In this document: in pieces, positions 1 through 5,734 of the stretch
Layout of the letters: each line of letters opens with the position of its first letter
How positions within the stretch are numbered: the first letter of the stretch is position 1
Assembly (NCBI GenBank): GCA_009784745.1
Contig: WQXR01000075.1
Location: 1-6,033, forward strand
Length of the DNA stretch: 6,033 nt
Source of the DNA: Methanomassiliicoccaceae archaeon
GTDB taxonomy: Archaea > Thermoplasmatota > Thermoplasmata > Methanomassiliicoccales > Methanomethylophilaceae
Direction of reading: 5' to 3'
Notes under the pieces: model-generated
The model's database searches: none
The model's input: only the letters and a program-made list of their open reading frames with translations
Told to the model about the DNA's origin: nothing
Position numbers and translations under genes: made by a program

Positions 1-2
1 AT

Positions 3-77
3 GAAGAGAATGAGGATCCCTCCTATGCGAGAAAGATCGCGAACAGCATAAGGTTCTGGAGAAGGAAGAAGGAATGA
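3..77 (+). CDS. C-terminal tail of an upstream gene (partial)
   Basis: An open frame enters from the left edge and ends at a TGA at 75-77. The 24 visible residues begin EENEDPSYARKIANS and finish with a basic RFWRRKKE tail, which is typical of the end of a soluble or membrane-associated protein. Nothing in it identifies a family. The frame that begins with ATG at base 1 stops after 16 codons and is a less convincing alternative. The reading rests only on an open frame and plausible composition, so it is a modest call. Confidence 0.4.
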   Translation, partial: EENEDPSYARKIANSIRFWRRKKE

Positions 78-82
78 CTGAT

Positions 83-100
83 GCTCGGGGATCCCCGTGC
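83..100. other. GC-rich palindrome just after the upstream stop codon
   Basis: CGGGGATCCCCG (86-97) is a perfect 12-bp palindrome. GC on the left (83-84) and GC on the right (99-100) extend the symmetry around one T-T mismatch. It lies 8 bases after the stop at 77. It has no natural loop, so a protein-binding site or chance fits better than an RNA hairpin, although the T7 run at 181-187 further on could end transcription. Confidence 0.35.
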
Positions 101-180
101 GGCGACGCTCCAAAGTCTTACACAGTCTGTATATCAATTGCACTTCGGTATATTAAACTTTCACCGTGAAAATTCGGCTG

Positions 181-207
181 TTTTTTTGCATACGAGTGTA
201 TCTTTTT
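181..207 (+). terminator. T-tracts, possible archaeal-type terminator
   Basis: Seven Ts at 181-187 and five Ts at 203-207 lie between the upstream gene's stop (77) and the next promoter. Archaeal RNA polymerase is known to terminate at U-rich tracts without a required hairpin. This would separate the upstream unit from the peptidase gene. Bases 78-262 hold no other recognised gene. A TATA-like TATATTAAA at 149-157 has no start codon at a suitable distance. Confidence 0.35.
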
Positions 208-262
208 GCGATAAATTTTCCACCGGAAACGGAGGTACTTTCGGTCACCCCTCTTAAAACTC

Positions 263-271
263 TTTAAATTT
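263..271 (+). promoter_or_regulatory. TATA box of the HExxH peptidase gene
   Basis: TTTAAATTT sits about 48 bases before the ATG at 315, so transcription would start near 292 and leave a leader of about 20 bases. That leader carries GGAAATGAT (303-311), which matches the archaeal Shine-Dalgarno consensus GGAGGTGAT at 7 of 9 positions. It ends 3 bases before the ATG and supports this start. Confidence 0.5.
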
Positions 272-314
272 ATGTTGCGCCGATATTGTTCTCACGCTTT
301 GCGGAAATGATAAA

Positions 315-1103
315 ATGACTATCGGCGCGACTACAATAATTAACGGCGAAATGATATTCGGGATTGCGAACAAAATTCTCAACAGGAAGAAGATCCTTGA
401 ACTGGAAAAGAGCGAACCTGAAACTGAGTGTTCTATCTCATCTGATAAAGATATCCAAGGCAGGATCATTGTTTACGGGACACCGGAGCAGGAAACGATC
501 ATAAGATCTGTGATAGAAAATTCGTTCACCGTGAAGGAACAGAAGGCATTGGTCTGTAAAGGAGATCTCATATTCAGAGTGACGGAACTTCCGGAAAGTG
601 TGATGGCGCAATATCTCGGAAAAAAAGAAAAGAACACCTATGTGATAGAGATCGACCCCGAATTCATTGATAACGGCATTACATATCTTCACGAAGTCAT
701 TCATCATTCGCGTTTGGTAGACGATAGCCGCAGGACGGTGTTATTGAGAACACGCAACGAACGGGATGACACGACCCTGATCAAAAATACAGATGAGCGA
801 ACACTTGAAGAAGCGGCGACCATACTGGAAACACTCGCAAGGAGCACCCCGTACGAAGAACCTATGGTCACGTCATATTATTATCTCGTAGCCAGTAAGA
901 ATAAGGCAAGAGGTTTTGTACTGATCAAAGAGGATCGTGAACTGGTCGCGGGATCTGCAGAACCCGGAAGCAAAGGACTCAAAGGCGAACATGCGAAAAA
1001 GGCTGTTGAGGATAACTTTGAAACATCTCACATTTCCAATCTCAGATTAGAAAAAAAGACCGCCAAGGAAAGGTTAAAAGAACTCACTGGCGATAAAGAA
1101 TAA
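315..1103 (+). CDS. Putative HExxH zinc metallopeptidase (gluzincin-like)
   Basis: This 262-residue protein carries HEVIH at residues 126-130, preceded by a hydrophobic/aromatic stretch (GITYL) as in zinc peptidase active-site helices. The stretch ERTLEEAATILETLA (161-175) supplies a glutamate (E165 or E166) about 35 residues after the second histidine. This is the usual placing of the third zinc ligand in gluzincins. The N-terminal 110 residues are mixed alpha/beta and unrecognised. The C-terminal part (200-262) is charged, rich in Lys and Glu, and probably helical. No signal peptide or clear transmembrane segment is seen, so it is likely cytoplasmic. The start at 315 is chosen for its Shine-Dalgarno match. 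A second ATG at 351 is possible. It is followed 32 bases later by a helix-turn-helix gene, which suggests a peptidase-regulator pair. The substrate is unknown and peptidase activity is inferred from the motif alone. Confidence 0.72.
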   Translation: MTIGATTIINGEMIFGIANKILNRKKILELEKSEPETECSISSDKDIQGRIIVYGTPEQETIIRSVIENSFTVKEQKALVCKGDLIFRVTELPESVMAQYLGKKEKNTYVIEIDPEFIDNGITYLHEVIHHSRLVDDSRRTVLLRTRNERDDTTLIKNTDERTLEEAATILETLARSTPYEEPMVTSYYYLVASKNKARGFVLIKEDRELVAGSAEPGSKGLKGEHAKKAVEDNFETSHISNLRLEKKTAKERLKELTGDKE

Positions 1104-1105
1104 AG

Positions 1106-1113
1106 TTAAATAT
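1106..1113 (+). promoter_or_regulatory. TATA box of the helix-turn-helix gene
   Basis: TTAAATAT is centred about 26 bases before the ATG at 1136, the spacing expected for a leaderless archaeal transcript. It begins 3 bases after the peptidase stop codon, so the HTH gene can be expressed separately from the peptidase. Confidence 0.5.
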
Positions 1114-1115
1114 CT

Positions 1116-1131
1116 CTAACATTATTGTTAG
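1116..1131. promoter_or_regulatory. Inverted repeat (candidate operator) before the HTH gene
   Basis: CTAACA-TTAT-TGTTAG is a perfect 6-bp inverted repeat with a 4-bp spacer. It lies between the TATA box (1106-1113) and the start codon (1136), where a bound repressor would block initiation. The position suggests autoregulation by the adjacent HTH protein. That link is inferred. Confidence 0.45.
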
Positions 1132-1135
1132 TGAT

Positions 1136-1456
1136 ATGTACGCAAGTAAAGCACACGAAAATGTGGCCGTACCGAAAAAGAGCACCAGACCCACATGGGA
1201 AGAATATGTCGGAATAGAAAAGTATGCTTTGACGATGTACATGCTGCAGAAAGAAGCGGGATTATCGTTCAAAGAGGCGAGAGCCACACTCCGTCCGGTA
1301 CAGGTCATGGAGAACCTTGCTAAAGAATGGGGGTGCTCGGAAGAGAACATATACAATCTTCGGAGGCGCGGAATTGAAAAGGTGAGAAAGGTCACCGGCG
1401 ACAACGACGATGAATTCGAGCGCCTCTTACCGGAGAAACTGTGTCATGTCTACTGA
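1136..1456 (+). CDS. Small helix-turn-helix protein, sigma-70 region 4-like
   Basis: This 106-residue protein has residues 57-86 (VMENLAKEWGCSEENIYNL onward, then RRRGIEKVRK) that read as a helix-turn-helix of the sigma-region-4/LuxR-like kind. LAKEWGCSEENIYNLRRR matches the pattern seen in 'A-E-x-L-G-x-S-x-x-T-V-x-x-R' helices and is followed by a basic amphipathic helix ending K-V-R-K. An upstream helical stretch (30-55) may pack on it or form a dimer contact. The N-terminal 20 residues are polar and the C-terminus is acidic. It probably binds DNA as a regulator. Being archaeal, it would not be a true sigma factor. Its TATA box gives a leaderless mRNA starting at or next to this ATG, and a dyad overlaps the promoter. 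It follows the HExxH peptidase, a plausible partner that could cleave it, but no evidence of that is visible. Confidence 0.75.
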   Translation: MYASKAHENVAVPKKSTRPTWEEYVGIEKYALTMYMLQKEAGLSFKEARATLRPVQVMENLAKEWGCSEENIYNLRRRGIEKVRKVTGDNDDEFERLLPEKLCHVY

Positions 1457-1482
1457 GCACAATATCTGACACGCTCCAAGCA

Positions 1483-1494
1483 GGAAAGTTTATA
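1483..1494 (+). promoter_or_regulatory. BRE and TATA box of purB
   Basis: GGAAAGTTTATA combines a purine-rich BRE (1483-1488) with TTTATA (1489-1494), 27 bases before the ATG at 1521. This is the best-formed archaeal promoter in the window, and the transcript would be leaderless or nearly so. A T7 run (1505-1511) lies between box and start codon and could also end transcripts arriving from the HTH gene. Confidence 0.65.
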
Positions 1495-1520
1495 GCGTTA
1501 GTGATTTTTTTACTGTGTAT

Positions 1521-2885
1521 ATGAGTGACCTTTGTCCGCTTGATTACCGATACGGGCGCCCCGTGATGAAAAAGATATTCTGCGAGGACAGCAGATTACA
1601 GTATCAGATGGATGTTGAAGCATCCTTAGCTAAGGCGCATGCTTCGCTCGGAACGATAACAAAGGAAGATGCTGACGAAATTGTAAGGATATCATCTTTG
1701 AAGTACGTGACCGCTAAGCGTGTAAAGGAAATTGAGAAAGAAACGAAACATGACCTTATGGCAATGGTCAAAGCAATGACGGAACAATGCAACGGAAATG
1801 CAGGTAAATATGTTCATCTGGGTGCGACGTCCAACGATATTGTTGATACTGCAACTGCGTTACAGATACGTGACGCTTTAAAGATAATTTCCGAAGATAT
1901 CGATATCTTTCTCGTAACCTTGGCAAAACTTGCCAAGAAAGAAAGAGATACGATAGAGATAGGAAGGACTCATGCGCAATTCGCGATACCGATAACATTC
2001 GGTTTCAAGATCTCAGGATACATAGCAGAGATGCTTCGCCACAAGGAACGTATATTTGAGATCGGAAAGAGAGCATGCGCCGGAAAGATGGCGGGTGCCG
2101 TCGGTACCGGTGCTGCATTAGGAAAGAATTTCTTCAGGATCCAAGAATTCGTTATGGACGATATCGGAATATATTACGAACCGGCGGCGACACAAGTGGT
2201 CGGTCGTGATAGATATACGGAATTGATATGTTTCCTTTCCGTCGTTGCGACATCTCTTGAAAGATATGCCACCGAGATACGTAATCTGCAGCGTTCCGAG
2301 TTATCGGAAGCGGCTGAAGCATTTGATATAACGAAACAGGTGGGAAGTTCGACCATGGCGCAGAAGAAGAATCCTATCACTTCTGAGAATGTCTGCGGCT
2401 TAGCAAGGGTTGTACGCGGTTTTATGATACCTGCGTTCGAAAGTCAGGTATTGTGGCATGAGCGTGATCTTTCCAACTCAAGCGCGGAACGTTTTATTCT
2501 GCCGCATGTGTTCGCGTTGGTCGATGATATGCTGCATAAAATGAACAACGTTTTTGCTAACTTATCAGTGAATCGGGATAATATGATACGCAACATCGAT
2601 TCAGCCAAGGGACTGATAATGGCTGAAAGCGTAATGATGAAGATAACGGAAAAAGGGATAGGACGACAAGTGGCGCATGAGATCATCAGGGAAGCGTCCA
2701 TGAATGCGTCAAAGAATAATGAACATTTACTGAACGTTCTCCTCAGGAACAAGGAACTTACAAAGATAATGACAGAAAAGGAGATACGCAGTTCCATGGA
2801 CCCGAAGAATTATGTCGGAGGTTCCAAAGAGATCACGGACAACATGATCAAAGCGGTTGAGAGTGCGCTGAACGTCAAGATATGA
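1521..2885 (+). CDS. purB: Adenylosuccinate lyase
   Basis: This fumarase/aspartase-superfamily enzyme removes fumarate from SAICAR and from adenylosuccinate, so it acts twice in purine synthesis (IMP formation and AMP formation). It is a cytoplasmic homotetramer in known cases. The 454 residues have the family blocks in order: the N-terminal DYRYGRPV (8-15); TKHD (75-78); the first signature HLGATSNDIVDT (99-110); GRTHAQ with the catalytic-type histidine H151; and the mobile signature loop VGSSTMAQKKNP (274-285) with the catalytic serine at S276/S277. Length fits the family. ATG 1521 is chosen over a GTG two codons earlier because it fits the TATA spacing. The loop has alanine (A280) where most members have proline (SSxMPxKxNP). 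Argininosuccinate lyase is a related alternative, but the HLGATSND block and overall pattern favour PurB. A small membrane-protein gene follows 39 bases later. Confidence 0.92.
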   Translation: MSDLCPLDYRYGRPVMKKIFCEDSRLQYQMDVEASLAKAHASLGTITKEDADEIVRISSLKYVTAKRVKEIEKETKHDLMAMVKAMTEQCNGNAGKYVHLGATSNDIVDTATALQIRDALKIISEDIDIFLVTLAKLAKKERDTIEIGRTHAQFAIPITFGFKISGYIAEMLRHKERIFEIGKRACAGKMAGAVGTGAALGKNFFRIQEFVMDDIGIYYEPAATQVVGRDRYTELICFLSVVATSLERYATEIRNLQRSELSEAAEAFDITKQVGSSTMAQKKNPITSENVCGLARVVRGFMIPAFESQVLWHERDLSNSSAERFILPHVFALVDDMLHKMNNVFANLSVNRDNMIRNIDSAKGLIMAESVMMKITEKGIGRQVAHEIIREASMNASKNNEHLLNVLLRNKELTKIMTEKEIRSSMDPKNYVGGSKEITDNMIKAVESALNVKI

Positions 2886-2924
2886 TCACGTTGATACACG
2901 AACCGTAAGAAGGAATGATGAAGA

Positions 2925-3104
2925 ATGATGTCACCCGCGAAGAAGAGAAGAACATTATACGGCGCGATACTCGGAGCAATATCGGGTACAGCGTTATTTG
3001 CCGTTCTGTATATGGTATGGGATCCCAATCTCTTCTATGCGGCTTTCATTCCCATCGCATCAGCATTGGGCGCAGGTCAGATGTACATGATGCGAGAAGA
3101 ATGA
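2925..3104 (+). CDS. Small two-helix membrane protein
   Basis: A 59-residue frame, different from the longer frame overlapping it, starts at ATG-ATG (2925/2928) and ends at TGA 3102-3104. It begins with a basic stretch (MMSPAKKRR), then a hydrophobic helix (about 11-31, LYGAILGAISGTALFAVLYM). A short turn with WDPN (32-35) leads to a second hydrophobic, Gly/Ala-rich helix (about 36-52), and the protein ends in MYMMREE. The positive-inside rule puts the N-terminus in the cytoplasm. AGAAGGAATGAT (2908-2919) is a Shine-Dalgarno-like sequence 5 bases before the ATG. The gene starts 39 bases after the purB stop with no TATA box seen, so it is probably co-transcribed with purB. Function is unknown. 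Its composition, not its length, makes it a convincing gene. The overlapping 118-residue frame has no such pattern. Confidence 0.7.
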   Translation: MMSPAKKRRTLYGAILGAISGTALFAVLYMVWDPNLFYAAFIPIASALGAGQMYMMREE

Positions 3105-3145
3105 TGCTGTTGTTTCCGTCACCGTTCCTATTCCGCCGGCATATA

Positions 3146-4516
3146 TCACAGGAACATGGACATGTATATCGGTATGTACATTATTCCGTCATCGACCTTA
3201 AGATCTCTGGTATACACGATATAAGGCTGTCCGATACGTTTCCCGAACTTTTTCAGGAAACGATCGAGTGATGAGTGGCTTTTGTATCCGGATGATTTAA
3301 CTTCCACGGGGCATATCTTTTCTCTTCTCGTTACAAGGAAATCGATCTCGATCGCGTTCTCTGTGATCTTTTCATGCGTTCTCGCATCTTCCTTTACGCT
3401 TTTTCTTCTGGAATAGAAGAACAGTTTGTGTCTGTTCGCTCTGAGCATTTGCGCAACGATGTTCTCGATGAGCATACCTTCGTTGATATTCACCTTATCG
3501 AGGAGTATAGATCTATACAGAGTATTATCGGCATAGTCCTTGTCGAACAGTGCGTGTGTTACTAACAGACCTGTGTCGGCCATATAACATTTATGTGTTG
3601 TTTCATCAAGATTCATTGACAATCCTACGGACGGATCCGTTGAATTGAAACACTGGTTGACGATCATACCATCAGACAGCCACATGAACGCATCTTCGTA
3701 CATGCGTGATCTGGCGTTCTTGCCCAATGAAGATAACAGGAACTTTTTCTCCTTCTTCGAAAGTTGGGATGGTATCCGGTCAAATAATGACAGCACCTTG
3801 CTCTCATAACCTTCAGCGTGCTTTGCTATGTCGTCTCTGTAAAGGTCTAAAATAGATCTTTTGATCAGATCCGCCTCGGCGAAGTCTTTTGTGTCAGCAT
3901 ATTTCGATACGGCCGCCGGCATACCGCCCACAAGCATGTATTCTCTGAAACGGTTCATCATGTTCTTGTGTATCCTGTCACCGACCTGTCTTTTCTCTGT
4001 GAAACATTTTTCCAAATATTCCGTCGAGACCTTATCTCCCATTGCCCACAGGAATTCTTCGAAATCCAACGGATCAAGCGTGAAGCGGACCTCTTCCGAC
4101 GGTATGAGAATGTTCTTTACATTCGCTTTTATGGAGAGGAGCGAACCTGTTTCGATGTAATCGTATCTCCCGTCGGCGACCAATGTTTTGATCATTTGTC
4201 TGGCAAGCGGAAATAATTGCACCTCATCCAATATTATCAATGACCTTCTTTTGTATAATTTCGTTGCTTTCAATGCGGAAAGTTTGCTGAAAAAGAGATC
4301 CAGATCATTCATATCGTCTTCGAACATAGATCTGAGATATCTGCCTTCCTTCGCAAAATCGATCAAAATGTAACTTTCATATTCCCTTTTTCCGAACTCT
4401 TCCGCAAGATAACTTTTCCCTACGCGTCTTGCTCCGTTCATCATAAGTGCGGTCGAACCGTTACTCATTTCTTTCCATTCAATGAGTTTACGGTATGCTT
4501 TTCTTTCCAATTGCAT
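3146..4516 (-). CDS. AAA ATPase with C-terminal DUF4143 (PD-(D/E)XK-like) domain
   Basis: This 456-residue protein has an N-terminal P-loop ATPase: Walker A GARRVGKS (28-35) and Walker B SLIILDEVQ (92-100, D97/E98), with a sensor-like ETGS (122-125). A middle helical segment follows. KCYMADTGLL (309-318), typical of the DUF4143 family, leads into a restriction-endonuclease-like fold with E350, D392 in IEIDFLV and E405/K407 in PVEVKSS. Full length for this family is about 400-450 residues. Such proteins are common, often multicopy, in archaea and anaerobic bacteria. Their role is uncertain, and many members may be nuclease-like or regulatory. The gene converges with the purB operon, its stop lying 41 bases from the small membrane-protein stop. 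A TATA box centred about 31 bases upstream supports ATG 4516. Confidence 0.88.
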   Translation of the reverse strand: MQLERKAYRKLIEWKEMSNGSTALMMNGARRVGKSYLAEEFGKREYESYILIDFAKEGRYLRSMFEDDMNDLDLFFSKLSALKATKLYKRRSLIILDEVQLFPLARQMIKTLVADGRYDYIETGSLLSIKANVKNILIPSEEVRFTLDPLDFEEFLWAMGDKVSTEYLEKCFTEKRQVGDRIHKNMMNRFREYMLVGGMPAAVSKYADTKDFAEADLIKRSILDLYRDDIAKHAEGYESKVLSLFDRIPSQLSKKEKKFLLSSLGKNARSRMYEDAFMWLSDGMIVNQCFNSTDPSVGLSMNLDETTHKCYMADTGLLVTHALFDKDYADNTLYRSILLDKVNINEGMLIENIVAQMLRANRHKLFFYSRRKSVKEDARTHEKITENAIEIDFLVTRREKICPVEVKSSGYKSHSSLDRFLKKFGKRIGQPYIVYTRDLKVDDGIMYIPIYMSMFL

Positions 4517-4543
4517 TCTATCATTATTGTGATATGTTACTGG

Positions 4544-4551
4544 AATATAAG
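4544..4551 (-). promoter_or_regulatory. TATA box of the DUF4143 ATPase gene
   Basis: On the minus strand CTTATATT is centred about 31 bases upstream of the ATG at 4516, giving a leader of only a few bases. The tandem repeats begin 6 bases further upstream. Confidence 0.45.
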
Positions 4552-4556
4552 TTTAT

Positions 4557-4634
4557 GCACGAAAATCAAGTTTGTTCAACCCGTATTCTGCACGAAAATC
4601 AAGTTTGTTCAACCCGCATTCTGCACGAAAATCA
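4557..4634. repeat. 33-bp tandem repeat, about 2.4 copies
   Basis: Two full copies (4557-4589 and 4590-4622) differ only at one base (T4584 versus C4617). A third copy is exact for its first 12 bases (4623-4634, GCACGAAAATCA) and then diverges. The block sits directly upstream of the ATPase TATA box and downstream of the truncated HEPN gene. Because 33 is a multiple of three, the block stays open in one frame on each strand. That explains the small repetitive frames (CTKIKFVQP on plus, GLNKLDFRAEY on minus), which I do not regard as proteins. Confidence 0.85.
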
Positions 4635-4677
4635 CGAATTGTTCGATCAAGCACCATGCAGATATCGATGACAGTCA

Positions 4678-4827
4678 TCATAGTTTTTCTATCTTTTCCG
4701 TGAATTGCTGCAAATGGAACTGTATCAATGTCGGATGATCGTGAACGCGTTCGAGAAGTACTTCAACCCCTGATATATCTTCGGCCGCCCTCTCTTCGAG
4801 TAACCTTATATCATCATATTGAACCAT
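4678..4827 (-). pseudogene. Truncated HEPN-domain protein (toxin-like partner of MNT)
   Basis: A 49-residue frame reads MVQYDDIRLLEERAAEDIS and continues to FHLQQFTEKIEKL. This is the first helix pair of a HEPN domain: the leading acidic, leucine-rich helix and then the 'H-x-Q-Q-x-x-E-K' motif at residues 38-45. Two consecutive TGA codons follow. Intact HEPN partners of MNT proteins are usually about 110-140 residues. Their RNase motif R-x4-6-H and the last two helices lie further on, so this copy lacks the active site. The start overlaps the end of the MNT gene by 14 bases, as in known MNT-HEPN operons. A second ATG overlaps the stop as ATGATGA and opens a frame running into the 33-bp repeats. 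It contains D-x-x-x-V-L-D-R but no clear HEPN tail. The gene is likely degraded. Confidence 0.65.
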
Positions 4828-5131
4828 GAACTATCCTCCCCGTCGCTAATGCTTCAGAAGGGACGGAATACTTGCTTGTGAGTCTTAATTTGAACTCTTC
4901 CGGTGTGTAAACGATGATATCTATCGGGATATTCGAATCCTCCAGCGCGCGTCTCGCTTTTGCGCTGCGTATCAGTCCGTCCTCATCCGATTCTTTCACA
5001 ACTACAAGATCGAGATCGCTGTCCTCGTTAGCTGTTCTGTTAGCGACGGAGCCGAATACGATCATGAGCAAAGGATCTAACTTTTCCTTTGCCATCTGAA
5101 TGACCCTTTCCGCTTCGTCGTAGTTGAACAT
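4814..5131 (-). CDS. MNT-type minimal nucleotidyltransferase (antitoxin-like)
   Basis: This 105-residue protein shows the full minimal nucleotidyltransferase signature: G27-S28, ten residues, then D39-L-D41 (GSX10DXD), and a third acidic residue in PIDIIVY (D71). In characterised MNT-HEPN systems such proteins neutralise the HEPN RNase, in some cases by AMPylating it. The N-terminal helix (MFNYDEAERVIQMAKEKL) precedes the core strand LLMIVFGSV. A longer start at 5182 was rejected, because the TATA box at 5159-5166 lies inside that extension and points to ATG 5131. A partner HEPN gene overlaps the 3' end but is cut short, so the antitoxin stands without a working toxin here. It may regulate other HEPN copies or simply be a remnant. 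Confidence 0.82.
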   Translation of the reverse strand: MFNYDEAERVIQMAKEKLDPLLMIVFGSVANRTANEDSDLDLVVVKESDEDGLIRSAKARRALEDSNIPIDIIVYTPEEFKLRLTSKYSVPSEALATGRIVHGSI

Positions 5132-5158
5132 ATTATCGTTATTCTTACTGTCAAGGAG

Positions 5159-5166
5159 ATATAAAA
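5159..5166 (-). promoter_or_regulatory. TATA box of the MNT gene
   Basis: TTTTATAT on the minus strand is centred about 31 bases before ATG 5131. Transcription would start about 5 bases before that ATG. This is the reason for choosing the shorter MNT start. Confidence 0.5.
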
Positions 5167-5238
5167 CATTCGTGCAGTTCAAACGGCCTTATCATCACAA
5201 AAAGGATCACCCATATGGAGTAAGAATAGAAAATTGTC

Positions 5239-5276
5239 TGAATGACCGAGTTCGCTTTTGCGAACTCGGTCATTCA
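5239..5276 (-). terminator. Perfect 17-bp hairpin after the PNPOx-like gene
   Basis: Arms 5239-5255 and 5260-5276 are exact reverse complements around a 4-base loop (TTTT on plus, AAAA on minus). The hairpin is 16 bases downstream of the PNPOx-like stop and before the MNT promoter. Reading minus, it is followed by a short CAATTTTC stretch and not by a long U-run. It may terminate transcription, protect the 3' end, or be a repeat element; the sequence alone does not decide. Confidence 0.55.
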
Positions 5277-5292
5277 AACTTTGTAAACACGT

Positions 5293-5700
5293 TCAAAGCA
5301 ATTTCTTACCGGCCGTCGGTCCCGGTTGTACTGAGTAAACTTCAGTTATCTTCATCTTCACCAGCGATTTCGCGTTGGATCCCGCTCTTATCTTGTCAGC
5401 GAGTATCTTTGCTTTCTCGAAATCCGCTCCTGATGATTCCGATGTTGCCGTTCCCTTTATCTGGAACGAACCTTTTATTTCCGGATACCAAACATATAAC
5501 GCAATTTTTCCGTTCTCGTTTATGTTCTTTAACGATTTCTGCATGAAGTTGTCTATTATCCATATCGTTTCGCTGTCATCCTGTAAGATGACCATTCCCA
5601 TCGGTGCTACGTTAGGTTCTCCTGATCCGGAGGATGTTGCCATCGGGAACAATCTTGTGTTCTTCATATCGTTCTTCATTTCATCGGTTAGTTTTACCAT
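5293..5700 (-). CDS. PNPOx-like split-barrel flavin-binding protein
   Basis: This 135-residue protein has the pyridoxamine 5'-phosphate oxidase-like split-barrel layout. An N-terminal helix (MVKLTDEMKNDMKNT) is followed by strands in ATSSGSGEPNVAPMGMVIL, then ETIWIIDNFMQKSLKNI. IALYVWYPEIKGSFQIKGTATS follows, and the protein ends in a strand plus PGPTAGKKLL. The pattern of the last part (KMKITEVYSVQPGPTAGKKL) is characteristic of this family. Members bind FMN or F420 and usually reduce or oxidise small substrates; many remain uncharacterised, and pyridoxamine oxidation is not implied. No signal peptide is seen. The start at 5700 is preferred to an upstream ATG (5751) because AGGCGAT (5706-5712) is a Shine-Dalgarno-like sequence just before it and the TATA box lies upstream at 5735-5742. 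The gene is probably transcribed alone, ending at the hairpin. Confidence 0.82.
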   Translation of the reverse strand: MVKLTDEMKNDMKNTRLFPMATSSGSGEPNVAPMGMVILQDDSETIWIIDNFMQKSLKNINENGKIALYVWYPEIKGSFQIKGTATSESSGADFEKAKILADKIRAGSNAKSLVKMKITEVYSVQPGPTAGKKLL

Positions 5701-5734
5701 GTCACATCGCCTTGGAACGTGCACGACGAATAGG

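Noticed and set aside
222..245. Possible stem-loop presenting GGAGGT in its loop, riboswitch-like
   Set aside because: The stem is short with a bulge, there is no start codon at a suitable distance, and it lies upstream of the likely transcription start of the peptidase gene.
2915..3271. 118-residue plus-strand frame after purB
   Set aside because: It overlaps the convincing membrane-protein frame and the 3' end of the ATPase gene, has no domain pattern, and its composition looks like an out-of-frame reading.
4557..4634. CRISPR array
   Set aside because: The copies are directly adjacent with no unique spacers, so this is a tandem repeat and not a repeat-spacer array.
4511..4738. 75-residue plus-strand frame with repeated CTKIKFVQP
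   Set aside because: It is only the 33-bp repeat block read in an open frame, and it is antisense to the HEPN remnant and the ATPase promoter.
5124..5546. 140-residue plus-strand frame
   Set aside because: It runs antisense through the MNT promoter, the hairpin and the PNPOx-like gene, and has no recognisable domain.
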